IMG/VR virus record: IMGVR_UViG_3300033816_000828
Location: 16,156 to 80,155 of that record
Origin: a virus
Length of the DNA stretch: 64,000 bases
Reading direction: 5' to 3' (one strand)
The notes below the pieces were generated by a model that was given only the letters and a program-made list of their open reading frames with translations, was not told the DNA's origin and made no database searches. Made by a program: the position numbers and the translations under genes. This document shows, one piece after another, positions 1 to 8,754 of this stretch (its first letter is position 1; the number at the start of each line of letters is the position of its first letter).

Positions 1-536
1 ATTTCAAAAAAATTATCATCAATTTGTGTGATTAAATCTATCGTGCCTTTTAAGGCTAAATTTCCTTCTAGTACTCCATCTTCAGTATCATATGAATATT
101 TTGCCCAAGGCTTATCTATGATAAAATCAAAATGTTGTTCTGGACAAATTATATTCCGATTGCGAGGATCAAACATACCATTATTAAATTCTAATGTTTT
201 ATTAACCCACTTTAAGCAATCTTCCTTATCTTTATCTTTCCATTGATGATGACTATTATTTTTTGTGTAATGGTTATATACGATATCAAATATATCTGAT
301 ATACTATAATTATTAATATTAATTATTCCAGCAATATCATCAGTAAAAAGAGTATTTTTATTTTGTTCTGTTTGTTTAATAAATGCTAGTATTTCTAGTA
401 CTTTATGTACTATGGTTCCCTTATCTGCTTTTTGATTTGATGGACCTCTCCACCCAAGCACATACTCTATAAAGTATTGCTGCTCACATAAGCTATGAGT
501 ATTGAATGACGAGCTACGAAAATATGTTATTATAAT
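1..536 (-). CDS. PD-(D/E)XK (Cas4/RecB-like) nuclease, 3' end cut by window edge
   Basis: This frame is open from about 536 down to base 1 and runs off the window. The N-terminal part has a Ser-rich segment followed by a Cys-Glu-Gln-Gln-Tyr-Phe pattern and a GTIVHKVLE motif, which is the typical opening of Cas4/RecB-type exonucleases. Near the edge, the KGTIDLI segment would supply the metal-binding Asp. Such enzymes trim DNA ends in phage recombination, which fits the recombinase and replication genes upstream. No ATG, GTG or TTG lies in frame before the conserved motif. The likely start is an ATT or ATA codon at 536-530, just after the AAAGGG at the end of the dNMP kinase gene. The family call is by motif only. 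Confidence 0.6.
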   Translation of the reverse strand, partial: MIITYFRSSSFNTHSLCEQQYFIEYVLGWRGPSNQKADKGTIVHKVLEILAFIKQTEQNKNTLFTDDIAGIININNYSISDIFDIVYNHYTKNNSHHQWKDKDKEDCLKWVNKTLEFNNGMFDPRNRNIICPEQHFDFIIDKPWAKYSYDTEDGVLEGNLALKGTIDLITQIDDNFFE

Positions 537-1126
537 TGTAATAACCCTTTCTTTTTTAGAAAAGTGAGTATAGCATAATTTTTATCTGATACAGATAAAT
601 TGTGGTTATAGACAACCAAGTCAAAATTTTTATGGTTATAGTTTGTTTGGTCTAATGCTGTTTCACTATCATGGTCAGAGTTGTGTGGATTAAGCATAAG
701 CTTGATAACAATGCCACCAGCCTTTTTAACGGCTTCAACCTCATTAGGAAATCGACAATCTGCAATAATAGCTAATTTAGGATTTTCTGTCTTAATCTTA
801 TTAATAGTGGCTTCGGCCCAGATATTTGGTTTCATTTTTCTAAAAATATCGGTACCGACAAACTGCATCACCTCTCTGGCGGTCATTTGTTTTCCGTCCC
901 ATTGCAAATCTGTGATTTGATTTTTAAAATTATCATCGCCATAACATTGTTCGTGTGATAATCCTAAAATTTTCATACAAATATCATTTTTTAACGGATC
1001 GGCAAAGTTATATATTTTAATTCCTGTACTATTACCAACAACTTTATCATAAAAGTCAAGAATCATTTCTGATGATGATGTTTTACCGGATTGTTTTCTT
1101 CCGGCAAAAGCAATTATCTGTGTCAT
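530..1126 (-). CDS. Deoxynucleoside monophosphate kinase (T4 gp1-like)
   Basis: A 198-residue P-loop kinase that phosphorylates dNMPs to dNDPs for phage DNA synthesis. Walker A, GRKQSGKT, is at residues 9-16, and a middle LAIIADCRFPNEVEAVKK segment is typical of phage dNMP kinases (the DxRFPNE region). Its length fits T4 gene 1 relatives. The ATG overlaps the stop of the primase gene by a few bases, so the two are probably translationally coupled. It belongs to the nucleotide and replication operon with primase and helicase. Fold and family are well supported; base specificity cannot be read from the sequence. Confidence 0.85.
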   Translation of the reverse strand: MTQIIAFAGRKQSGKTSSSEMILDFYDKVVGNSTGIKIYNFADPLKNDICMKILGLSHEQCYGDDNFKNQITDLQWDGKQMTAREVMQFVGTDIFRKMKPNIWAEATINKIKTENPKLAIIADCRFPNEVEAVKKAGGIVIKLMLNPHNSDHDSETALDQTNYNHKNFDLVVYNHNLSVSDKNYAILTFLKKKGLLQL

Positions 1127-2247
1127 AAAAATACCTTTATTTCTTTTTCTATTTCTGTGGATGTCATTTCGGCTATATCATTTTTTGATATGGTAATATT
1201 TTTAATATTGTATGTTTTATGGCATTTATCATGAATTAATTTAGCTGCTTTAATACCAGCATCATCATTATCCATAATAGTAATTATAGTCATTGCGCCA
1301 CTCATATCCAAAATAGTTTTCTGTCTATCTGTTAGATTTGAGCCGAATAATGCCACACTGTTATGGATATTATTTTCTTCAAGTTTCCATACATTACCAG
1401 GACTTTCTACCAGTATAACAGTGCTTGAATTCATTATATATTTTTTAGCATACCAGTAATTGTATAAATGGTCTTGAGTTTTAAAGCCAAAATTATGTCT
1501 CCATTTACTGTGTTTCCAACTGTTTTCTTCATCTGGACATTCACCATCATGATAAGATTTACATTGGGTGCATTTTTCAAAAATACTACGTCCTGTACAC
1601 CCTACCATAAATTTATGATCAATATCGTATACAGGTACCACAGCCCTGTTAAACATTTCTTTATTGGCATTCAAACAATCGCCAACATCATATTTATCTA
1701 GTATGTTTTTAGCAAAATTTCTTGATAAGAAATATTCACTAGGAACACGTAAATGATTCCTAATATCTTGTCGTAGAATACCCTGTTTATTATTAATGGT
1801 AGTTTTTTGAAGAAGTTTAACATTGTTTACAAAAGTATTCTTGTCTTTTGTATTTTTATTGATTTTAATATCATCAAGAGATACATTTAGAAAATTTGTA
1901 GCATAATCCAGAGCCTCTTTAAACGAACAGCCCTCGTCGCCATCTTTAGACCAATTATGATTTCTGTTAGATAATATTCCACGAATAAAACCAATAATCG
2001 ATCCCTTAAACGTTTCCTCACAGTGATGTGTGCGACACTTCCAATTGCCCCTATAAAAATCTCCTACATGATACAAATTTAATGCGCTATTATTGTCACC
2101 GCCATGTATGGGACAACTCATGGAGATAAATTTACCATTAGTCTTAAATTCGAGATTAAAATGTTCTAATAAATCTTCTATACGATCACATAATTTATCG
2201 CAAATAATTTTAATTTTATTTTGATCAAATGAAGTCGATTTTTTCAT
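1123..2247 (-). CDS. DNA primase (DnaG/T4 gp61-type, zinc finger plus Toprim)
   Basis: Makes RNA primers for lagging-strand synthesis with the replicative helicase encoded just upstream. An N-terminal CPIHGG and downstream Cys/His cluster form a CHC2-like zinc finger. The central part holds a second Cys-rich patch (CTQCKSYHDGEC). The C-terminal half has a Toprim core with VILVESPG and the metal-binding IMDNDDAG. ATGs at 2298, 2280 and 2247 are all possible starts. 2247 gives an N-terminus close to family length and the smallest overlap with the helicase gene, while the GGAGG before 2280 also makes that start plausible. The function call is firm; the start is not. Confidence 0.85.
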   Translation of the reverse strand: MKKSTSFDQNKIKIICDKLCDRIEDLLEHFNLEFKTNGKFISMSCPIHGGDNNSALNLYHVGDFYRGNWKCRTHHCEETFKGSIIGFIRGILSNRNHNWSKDGDEGCSFKEALDYATNFLNVSLDDIKINKNTKDKNTFVNNVKLLQKTTINNKQGILRQDIRNHLRVPSEYFLSRNFAKNILDKYDVGDCLNANKEMFNRAVVPVYDIDHKFMVGCTGRSIFEKCTQCKSYHDGECPDEENSWKHSKWRHNFGFKTQDHLYNYWYAKKYIMNSSTVILVESPGNVWKLEENNIHNSVALFGSNLTDRQKTILDMSGAMTIITIMDNDDAGIKAAKLIHDKCHKTYNIKNITISKNDIAEMTSTEIEKEIKVFL

Positions 2248-3691
2248 TTTCTGTTTGTTGTGAGCCAAATTGCTTATCATTAGTAACAAATCCTCCATTA
2301 TTATTCATAATTTCTATTCTTGTTTTACCTTCTATAATTTTTGCACACCAACCCTTCATATGACAATTAATATAGTCATTATCCTCTATTCCTGGTCCGT
2401 GTCTACTAATTACAGGAATCAGTTTTCTGTTTCCAGAATCAGAACCATCATCCGCTATTTCTTCATCGGATTTACGTTTAAAAATGGTAAAATTGCTACA
2501 CAACCATATAATTCTGTCTGATCCTGATGCTGTGTCGGTTGTTTCTTTTGTAATACCATCCCTATTTAATTGAACAAATGCGACAATTGGTAATTGATAT
2601 TTACACGCAAAATTATGTAAACTCGTCATCATAAAACCCAAAACTTGATATTCTTTCATATCTTGACCAATGCCCTGACTATCCATAAGTTTCAAATAGT
2701 CATAAAAAATCACACAAGGTTTAGCAGATCCATCAGTATTTAAGCCGACCTCCTTAACTATCCATCTTTTCATAATAGATAATTGTTCATCAAACGGCTT
2801 ACCCGCTATCGGTTTATAAAACAAAGGAGTCTCTTTTAATTCTTCAACAGCTTTGTTTACTTTATCTATCATTACAGTAGAATCTGTAAATTTACCAGTT
2901 TCTATTTTTGATATTTCTATTTCTGTAATCATGGCTATTAGCCTGTTTAGATGATCTTCTTTTGTCATTTCTGTATCAAGATTTAAAACTGGAATTTTTA
3001 ACTTATTAGCAATATAAAATCCCATATTATCAGCTAATAGCGTTTTGCCTGTTTTTGGTCTAGCTGCTATGACATTGATTGTGCTTTTTCTTAATCCTCC
3101 ACCTATAGCAGAATCATATACTGGGAATCCAGTTGAAATACCAACTTGTTTAATCGGATTATTAATTAGATTGTCTATATAGGCTTCTAAATCTGTGGCG
3201 ACGTGTGCTGGACCATTATCGCTGTCTGTTAATTTAGAAGAAAAATTGAAAATACCATCCTCTGCAATGCTTAAGATTTGAGTGATACTTTCTTGTCCGG
3301 ATACTTCTAAGATTTTATCTTTGGTTTCTTCTAATTCATTATAAAGCTTTCTGGCTATCTCTAGTTTTTTAATTTTTGCGGCGAAAGTTGTTGCATTGGC
3401 TTTATTGGCTGGAAAATCTAATATAGCCTTCAAGTGTTGAACTTCTTCTTTTCTTTGAAGAATATGATCAACGCCAATATCTTTAGCTGCTGAGTATAAA
3501 ATACCAATATCTATAATAGTATTGGCATTTTGTTCTAGTATATGCTTTAGGCACTGAAATATAATTTTATTACTATCTATAGTAAATGTGGTTTCAGAAA
3601 TTAGATCAGAAATTTCTAAAAATACAGATTCTCCATATTGACATATGGTAGATAGTAAGGCTCTTTCAGCGGAAGGGTCTGATAGTATCAT
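2225..3691 (-). CDS. Replicative DNA helicase (DnaB/T4 gp41-like)
   Basis: A hexameric 5'-3' helicase that unwinds the fork and works with the neighbouring primase. The N-terminal helical domain begins with a DPSAERALLSTI segment, as in DnaB proteins. The RecA-like domain has Walker A ARPKTGKT after the STGFPVYDSAIGGGLRK linker, followed by an aspartate-rich Walker B strand (PCVIFYDYLKLMD). A C-terminal QLNRDG segment resembles motif H4. The ATG at 3691 is chosen because the earlier in-frame codon at 3751 would overlap the upstream zinc-ribbon gene, which ends at 3699. The 3' end overlaps the primase gene by 23 bases. Confidence 0.9.
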   Translation of the reverse strand: MILSDPSAERALLSTICQYGESVFLEISDLISETTFTIDSNKIIFQCLKHILEQNANTIIDIGILYSAAKDIGVDHILQRKEEVQHLKAILDFPANKANATTFAAKIKKLEIARKLYNELEETKDKILEVSGQESITQILSIAEDGIFNFSSKLTDSDNGPAHVATDLEAYIDNLINNPIKQVGISTGFPVYDSAIGGGLRKSTINVIAARPKTGKTLLADNMGFYIANKLKIPVLNLDTEMTKEDHLNRLIAMITEIEISKIETGKFTDSTVMIDKVNKAVEELKETPLFYKPIAGKPFDEQLSIMKRWIVKEVGLNTDGSAKPCVIFYDYLKLMDSQGIGQDMKEYQVLGFMMTSLHNFACKYQLPIVAFVQLNRDGITKETTDTASGSDRIIWLCSNFTIFKRKSDEEIADDGSDSGNRKLIPVISRHGPGIEDNDYINCHMKGWCAKIIEGKTRIEIMNNNGGFVTNDKQFGSQQTENEKIDFI

Positions 3692-3698
3692 TATGGTC

Positions 3699-4067
3699 TC
3701 AACCTGGAGATGAGGAACACCTATTACATTTATATCTGTCTGGCGACTCATACAAAACAGCAGGATTTATAGACTCAGATCTTCCACAAACCCTGCACTT
3801 GACATCTATTGTTTTAAATTGTCTATTGCGTGGTGTTGGAGGATTTTTTTGTAGCATCTTATCTATTGCTACGTCTTCCTTATGTAAATTATGAAAACCC
3901 AGAGAAATGAACTTATTTTCTGTCTTTGGTTCATTTCGTTTAATGGGTTTGATCTGATGTTCTAAATCTGATTGTGTTGGTGTCGTAGGGCTAGTCTTAT
4001 TTTCAGAAGACAATCCTTTTTGTAATATAGCGATTAATTGTTTAATATCATCATTATCAAGAGGCAT
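3699..4067 (-). CDS. Hypothetical protein with C-terminal zinc ribbon
   Basis: A 122-residue protein whose C-terminal 30 residues carry two CxxC knuckles (CRVCGR and CNRC) about 24 residues apart, enough for one structural zinc. The first 80 residues are polar and low in hydrophobics, probably a flexible linker. It sits between the helicase and the possible UvsY gene. A role in helicase loading or ssDNA binding is possible but nothing in the sequence proves it. Its start overlaps the upstream gene by 11 bases. Confidence 0.6.
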   Translation of the reverse strand: MPLDNDDIKQLIAILQKGLSSENKTSPTTPTQSDLEHQIKPIKRNEPKTENKFISLGFHNLHKEDVAIDKMLQKNPPTPRNRQFKTIDVKCRVCGRSESINPAVLYESPDRYKCNRCSSSPG

Positions 4068-4563
4068 GTTTCACCTTTATTTTTTGTACTGAAAGTATAA
4101 CATCAGATAAGTTTTTAATACCATTAGCCAGATATGATAATCTGTCCATTCTCTGTTTTGCGTATTTTTGTATTTTATGCAATGACTGTGCCTTGTCATT
4201 ATGTTTAATTGCTTGGTAAGATTTTTCTAAATACCCATAACCTTTATAATTATTAATCTCGTCCGCAATCGTCTCCTTCACCGTTTCTTCTGCCCAATTA
4301 TATCTAGCGATTTCTCTATTTAATGTTCTTTGTAAGTAAAAAGAGTATTGTGCTAGTCTATAAGATATTTGAGCACAATCTTCAGGAGTTAATTTTTCAA
4401 TTTGATCCCTACTCATTGTGAAATATATATTGAGTTCTTGATCATTAAATCCGTGTGTGTTTTGATATTGACCAAGACCTATTGATGACTCATATTCATC
4501 TAATACTTTATCCCATTGTTCGACTTGTTCTTTAGTTGTTTGCAACGATATGCTCCCATTCAT
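4057..4563 (-). CDS. Possible UvsY-like recombination mediator (unproven)
   Basis: A 168-residue, mostly helical protein. The central segment (RLAQYSFYLQRTL, then an aromatic Tyr-Gly-Tyr turn, then a long basic helix ending in IKNLSDVILSVQKIK) resembles the arrangement in T4 UvsY. UvsY loads the UvsX recombinase on ssDNA. The gene lies two genes from uvsX, where a mediator would be expected. No short diagnostic motif exists for UvsY, so this is inference from helix pattern and context; it may be another small replication protein. It overlaps the nuclease-like gene upstream by 32 bases. Confidence 0.4.
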   Translation of the reverse strand: MNGSISLQTTKEQVEQWDKVLDEYESSIGLGQYQNTHGFNDQELNIYFTMSRDQIEKLTPEDCAQISYRLAQYSFYLQRTLNREIARYNWAEETVKETIADEINNYKGYGYLEKSYQAIKHNDKAQSLHKIQKYAKQRMDRLSYLANGIKNLSDVILSVQKIKVKHAS

Positions 4564-4933
4564 TAATAGTATTATAAGCTAGTTCTATATATGATATACC
4601 ATTAACACGACACCATTCGCATTTATCTTTATCTCTCTTTTGTGCTTTTAAGAAAGACAATTTATTATTATGATAAAAGGATGAAAATGCGTAATGCTGT
4701 TCACCATGCACTTCTATGCATTTACGATTTAGTGGTAAATAAAAATCTAAATATAAAACTTCTGATTTTCTGACATGTACTGGAACTTCCTCTAAAATTT
4801 GCATTGTGGGATATATTTTTTTAAGTACTTCTCTGGCTTTAATATGATAACTAGACTTATGCTGATAAGATTTACTCATATTACCAGTTAATTGCCAAAT
4901 AGAACTATTACCGTCCAAATCAATCACATTCAT
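4532..4933 (-). CDS. Small PD-(D/E)XK-like endonuclease
   Basis: A 133-residue protein with the pattern YLDFYLPLNRKCIEVHGEQHY. Asp in the first strand, Glu in the next and Gln-His just after fit the core of small Vsr/DUF559-type nucleases of the PD-(D/E)XK fold. A following Lys/Asp-rich helix (KRDKDKCEWC) is also usual there. It is wedged between uvsX and the possible uvsY, so a repair or recombination nicking role is likely (inference). Its ATG abuts the stop of uvsX. Other readings, such as a homing nuclease, cannot be excluded. Confidence 0.6.
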   Translation of the reverse strand: MNVIDLDGNSSIWQLTGNMSKSYQHKSSYHIKAREVLKKIYPTMQILEEVPVHVRKSEVLYLDFYLPLNRKCIEVHGEQHYAFSSFYHNNKLSFLKAQKRDKDKCEWCRVNGISYIELAYNTINEWEHIVANN

Positions 4934-5943
4934 TATATACCCATAGTCTTTTTGACTTCCTGATAAAGATTTTCATAAATATCTTTATTTTCAATTAGAA
5001 AGTTTCTGACCTTTTCTGTTCCTTGAAATTTGTTCTTATCGTCATTCATAAACGATAGTGTGTACCAAGCTCCACCCTTATTAATTAGTCCTATATCCAC
5101 AGCAAGATTGATAAGCTCCATTTCTTTATCAATACCTTTACCATATCTAATAAAAGATGTGATATTACCACCGGGAGGACCTAATGCTGAACACATAGTT
5201 TGCCATTCAACTTCTTGACCTATTTGAGTATTGTCTGTACCTAATAACCAAGGTTTAAAACTTTTGGCCCTAAGCTTAATATCTGTTTGATAAGCTATTG
5301 CCTGCCCACTCTTTTCTTTAAATTCTGCACCATATCCAGTTGGATTACCCATAAGATGGGTTATGCCAATAACAATATTTTTATTAACAGGAATCACATT
5401 GGCAACTTTTCTACAAAATTTTGCTAATAGTTTTGCCCCATCTGCTCTTTGCATCTTATCCATATCACTGGTAATTTCTGCCTCAGTACACAAAGCTGAA
5501 TAAGAGTCTATTATTAGTACAGATCCAGGATCTTCATTAATAATTCTTTCGCCAATTTGTAGATATTCTTCTGCGTGTAAAATTTTACCTGTTTGAGACC
5601 CTATAACATCAAATTTATCTAAATTTAGATTCGGTATGCCCTCAATATCTCTTTTTTTCAATCTTCCTTCAATATTCAAGTAATATACATTTCTAGGCTC
5701 TGAACCAATTGCATATTCTTCTCTTTGTGAGGTAGCGGCGAAGTCTAAACTCGTTGTTGTTTTTCCGCACTTCGGTTGACCTGTTAATACAACAAAACTA
5801 CCTTCTGGAATACCTCCATTTAATATTAAGTCTAGTGCTGGACTTACTGGTATAACTATATTTTTTTTATCAATAATGCTATTAGCTGATAAAATTATAT
5901 CATTACCAAAATCTTTTTTTATACTATCTTGAATTGCTACCAT
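4933..5943 (-). CDS. uvsX: UvsX/RecA-like recombinase
   Basis: A strand-exchange ATPase that coats ssDNA and drives phage recombination-dependent replication and repair. Walker A GQPKCGKT is at residues 55-62, and a Walker B-like strand GSVLIIDSYSALCTE follows. The NIVIGITHLMGN segment matches the RecA sensor region that ends in a polar residue. At 336 residues it is close to RecA and somewhat short of T4 UvsX (about 390). It overlaps the gene at 5924-6358 by 20 bases and precedes nuclease and UvsY-like genes in one transcription unit. Confidence 0.9.
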   Translation of the reverse strand: MVAIQDSIKKDFGNDIILSANSIIDKKNIVIPVSPALDLILNGGIPEGSFVVLTGQPKCGKTTTSLDFAATSQREEYAIGSEPRNVYYLNIEGRLKKRDIEGIPNLNLDKFDVIGSQTGKILHAEEYLQIGERIINEDPGSVLIIDSYSALCTEAEITSDMDKMQRADGAKLLAKFCRKVANVIPVNKNIVIGITHLMGNPTGYGAEFKEKSGQAIAYQTDIKLRAKSFKPWLLGTDNTQIGQEVEWQTMCSALGPPGGNITSFIRYGKGIDKEMELINLAVDIGLINKGGAWYTLSFMNDDKNKFQGTEKVRNFLIENKDIYENLYQEVKKTMGI

Positions 5944-6358
5944 TGTCTATGTCCTTTAATTTGTCTAGAATATTTTTTTTATGGCCGGAGTTTTGCTTAC
6001 CTTCTTGAAGAAAGTTTCTATCAACAGGTGGTTTGTGCGTATGATCTTTTTGCGAAAGCTCTTTCTTCGCTTGCCTATCTACTATATCGATCAGGTGAGG
6101 CGCTCGCAATGAATAAATTTTTACGCCATCACTAGTGGATAATGCGCTAATTATAGTTTTTGGATTATATTTTTTTAATAACTTATGCGCAGTAGCAATT
6201 TGTCCTTTATATTCTTTTTCCCATTCTGATGAAACCCAAAATCTATAATGTAAATCCTTTTTATTTTTTTTTGCTATTCTTTCACATATAATCTCAGTAA
6301 TGAATTGGGCAGCAGTGACAGTTTTACCATTAGAATACTTAGATGGATACTTGTTCAT
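5924..6358 (-). CDS. Hypothetical protein upstream of uvsX
   Basis: 144 residues, basic and helical, with no recognised motif. The first half (a TAAQFITEIICERIAKK helix, then WVSSEWEKEYKG) suggests a small folded domain. The last 40 residues are rich in Lys, His and Asn and look disordered. Its ATG overlaps the stop of the HTH-like gene upstream by four bases and its end overlaps uvsX, so it is translated with the recombination genes. A DNA-binding accessory role is a guess from charge and position. Confidence 0.5.
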   Translation of the reverse strand: MNKYPSKYSNGKTVTAAQFITEIICERIAKKNKKDLHYRFWVSSEWEKEYKGQIATAHKLLKKYNPKTIISALSTSDGVKIYSLRAPHLIDIVDRQAKKELSQKDHTHKPPVDRNFLQEGKQNSGHKKNILDKLKDIDNGSNSR

Positions 6359-6684
6359 TTATTTGGCTTAAAAATATGATCCTGTGATCTTCCTTGATGA
6401 TTAAATTTCTTTTTTGCATTATCATTGAATGCTGACGCTTCTCTAGTCATAATAGAGACATTATTGGTTTGTTTGTCTCTGGTGTGTCTTATCATTAATT
6501 CTTTAGATGATTTTACAGGTTCACTTTTGGTTGCAAGTGTATTTGTATTTTGCACATGATGTTTTTCTATATGCTCTTTTACGGTATCAATTTGTAAATT
6601 TAATTCTTCTGCTATTTCGTCGATTGATTTATTATTACTATATAGCCAATTAATAGCATATGTCGTTGATTTAGATAATTTCAT
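6355..6684 (-). CDS. Small helix-turn-helix protein
   Basis: 109 residues. The N-terminal SIDEIAEELNLQIDTVKEHIEKH is a clear helix-turn-helix pattern of the kind in small sigma-4-like or MarR-like DNA-binding domains. The C-terminal half is basic and probably unstructured (DNAKKKFNHQGRSQ). It may bind DNA as a small regulator or as a replication accessory. It lies directly between two unknown genes with one-base gaps or overlaps, so it belongs to the same operon. Confidence 0.55.
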   Translation of the reverse strand: MKLSKSTTYAINWLYSNNKSIDEIAEELNLQIDTVKEHIEKHHVQNTNTLATKSEPVKSSKELMIRHTRDKQTNNVSIMTREASAFNDNAKKKFNHQGRSQDHIFKPNK

Positions 6685-7059
6685 TTAATTTAACTCCCTT
6701 TCGGCATTGGTTAGCCAAGCCCTATTTTTTGTTCTTAAAAACGTCAAATACATCTCAAATACTTTGGCATTGACTTGTTTAAAGTCCCAAGCCTTTTTGC
6801 CAGTTTTTGCTAAAAATTTAGCACCTGTTCCTTCTGAGTATAGTCCGATTGGATCATAGATCTTACCGTATAATCCGGTTTTGATAAAAAATTTGGTAGA
6901 TTGATCACCTATAATTTTTTTTGCACACACGTTTGGTTTTTCACTATTGAGTCTAGGATTTTTATCTTCGTCTATATATTCGTGTTGTCCAATCATAGTA
7001 AAATATTCTATGGTATTATTTGTATTATCTTTTGGCCTTACAAAAAAATCTTGATTCAT
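6685..7059 (-). CDS. Hypothetical protein
   Basis: 124 residues with an even mixture of charged and aromatic residues and no motif I recognise. It begins with a DFFVRPKDN segment and ends in a helix (VFEMYLTFLRTKNRAWLTNAEREL). Start and stop are packed against neighbours: the ATG overlaps the zinc-ribbon gene by four bases and the stop is next to the HTH gene. No membrane segment or signal peptide is visible. Confidence 0.5.
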   Translation of the reverse strand: MNQDFFVRPKDNTNNTIEYFTMIGQHEYIDEDKNPRLNSEKPNVCAKKIIGDQSTKFFIKTGLYGKIYDPIGLYSEGTGAKFLAKTGKKAWDFKQVNAKVFEMYLTFLRTKNRAWLTNAERELN

Positions 7060-7439
7060 TTTTTAATATTCCTTCTTTTTTTATTTCCAGATGTTCCTGG
7101 CCATTTTATTTTTGGTTGTTTTTTTACCCTAGACATTCCAGAAGGTAAAGGTTTTTTATATTGATCATCTTTATAGGCATTGTGTTTACTGTATAAGGCT
7201 TGTTTTTCATCATCGCTCATTCTTTCTGAGTTTCTCAATGCTAGGTCACCAATTGTTTTTAGTTCTGTATCAGATTTTTTTACAGAAGTATTTAATGTGA
7301 TAGCATCTTTGGTTATGTTTCGCTCTGTTGAACCAGATTGACATACTACACATGATGGATTTGAAATATAATCTTTAATATAGAAAAATAGCTCAAATTC
7401 AGAATGGCATTTATTACAAAAATAAGAATATGTTGGCAT
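7056..7439 (-). CDS. FmdB-family zinc ribbon protein
   Basis: 127 residues opening with PTYSYFCNKCHSEFELFF, then a second CVVC knuckle about 25 residues on. That is the FmdB/CxxC regulatory zinc ribbon. The remaining 85 residues are basic and low complexity, ending in Lys/Arg-rich sequence that may contact nucleic acid. Phages often carry such proteins near packaging or replication genes, but their function is unknown. The ATG abuts the HNH gene stop. Confidence 0.65.
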   Translation of the reverse strand: MPTYSYFCNKCHSEFELFFYIKDYISNPSCVVCQSGSTERNITKDAITLNTSVKKSDTELKTIGDLALRNSERMSDDEKQALYSKHNAYKDDQYKKPLPSGMSRVKKQPKIKWPGTSGNKKRRNIKK

Positions 7440-8020
7440 TAATAGTTAGATAATTGAGGCAAGTAGTTGACCCATTCTTCTGGCATATCGTCTTTTATTT
7501 TATTCAAAAGCTCACACACAGGCAAGTATTTCAAATGTTTATTGGGTTTTATTGGGATATTGCACAATGGCATATTGGCCTCTTTGGGTGTTCTATTTCT
7601 TTTTTTTCTATTACATTCTATACAGGCTGTTACTATATTTGTCCAACATGTTGCTGATCTATTATCATCATTCCATTTAGATTTCGGTATTACATGATCA
7701 TATGTTAAAGTATTTATATCATATTTTTTATTACAATACTGACATGTATAATTATCTCTTATATAAATATTTTTTCTAGAAAATGTCACCAGTTGGTGAT
7801 TGATCTTAAAAAATCTTTGAGTCTTGGCTATTGCCGGTATAGGGTATTTTTTATCGACCCCATTAATATAATCATTTTTGTAAAAGTCTAATATTTCTAT
7901 GCCATACTTTGGATTATGTTCAAATCTCATAGACCATATCATAGCTCTTTGCCATGATATAATATTTAGAGGACTATAATCAGCATTTAATAATAAACAT
8001 TCTTTATGCTTGTGTTCCAT
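7439..8020 (-). CDS. HNH endonuclease
   Basis: A protein of about 193 residues with a full HNH core: CQYC zinc knuckle, the LTYDHVIPKSK catalytic His strand, then NIVTACIECNRKKRNRTP with the second knuckle. The N-terminal part (PLNIISWQRAMIWSMRF) matches the LNADYSPL domain of phage and bacterial HNH proteins often found next to replication genes. It cuts DNA, possibly as a free-standing homing or repair nuclease. The ATG at 8020 is preferred over the TTG at 8026; both overlap the PhoH gene. Confidence 0.8.
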   Translation of the reverse strand: MEHKHKECLLLNADYSPLNIISWQRAMIWSMRFEHNPKYGIEILDFYKNDYINGVDKKYPIPAIAKTQRFFKINHQLVTFSRKNIYIRDNYTCQYCNKKYDINTLTYDHVIPKSKWNDDNRSATCWTNIVTACIECNRKKRNRTPKEANMPLCNIPIKPNKHLKYLPVCELLNKIKDDMPEEWVNYLPQLSNY

Positions 8021-8732
8021 TTTCAAAAGTGTCTAATCTTGATAAGATCTTGGCTATAATAGGATTTCTGACAATATCTGAAGATTCTAGTTTACAATTT
8101 CCAATACCTTCAATTCCGTCCAAAGCGTTGATCATATTAATAAAACCTCCTTGTAGATGTCGGCTCAAGTCGGACTGACCTATATCTCCAGTAAGAATAA
8201 GTTTACTGTCATGACCTACTCTTGTCAATAACATTTTTAATTGCTCATATGATGCATTTTGGCATTCGTCAGCAACTATAAAACAATTATGAAAATTACG
8301 ACCTCTCATAAGCCCTAATGGGACAACTTCGATTTTATTATTTAGTTTTAGAGACGCATATTGTGCCATACTGATAAAATGATTAATTTCATCAATAATC
8401 GGCAATAAATAAGGATGTAATTTTTCTTCTGCTGTTCCTGGTAAATATCCAATTTTTTCCCCAGCTTCTATAACTGGTCTTGTAATAACAATTCTATTAA
8501 CTTTCTGGTCCAATAAATATTCTAACGCCATACCAATTGCTATATGAGTTTTACCTGATCCGGCCAAACCTTGACAAAAAGTTATGGTATTTTCAGCAAC
8601 AGTTCTTATATACTCTTTTTGATTATCGCTTCTTGGTTTTAATTTATTTCTAAATATATTACCAATTTGGGTATGATTATCAATATTATTAGTTAAATCA
8701 ACAGCTTTTTTCTTTTTGTTATTTTTTCTCAA
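8004..8732 (-). CDS. PhoH-like ATPase
   Basis: A 242-residue P-loop ATPase of the PhoH family. Walker A is CQGLAGSGKTHIAIG, the RPVIEAGEKIGYLPG segment that follows is diagnostic for PhoH, and Walker B is FIVADECQNASYEQLKMLLTR. Cellular PhoH is linked to phosphate stress and RNA handling, and many large phages carry it, though its role in infection is not settled. N-terminal Lys-rich residues 2-9 may be a nucleic-acid contact. It lies between HNH and the RNR gene and overlaps HNH by 17 bases. Confidence 0.88.
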   Translation of the reverse strand: MRKNNKKKKAVDLTNNIDNHTQIGNIFRNKLKPRSDNQKEYIRTVAENTITFCQGLAGSGKTHIAIGMALEYLLDQKVNRIVITRPVIEAGEKIGYLPGTAEEKLHPYLLPIIDEINHFISMAQYASLKLNNKIEVVPLGLMRGRNFHNCFIVADECQNASYEQLKMLLTRVGHDSKLILTGDIGQSDLSRHLQGGFINMINALDGIEGIGNCKLESSDIVRNPIIAKILSRLDTFENGTQA

Positions 8733-8754
8733 TGGTTACCCTTTATGAATAAAG

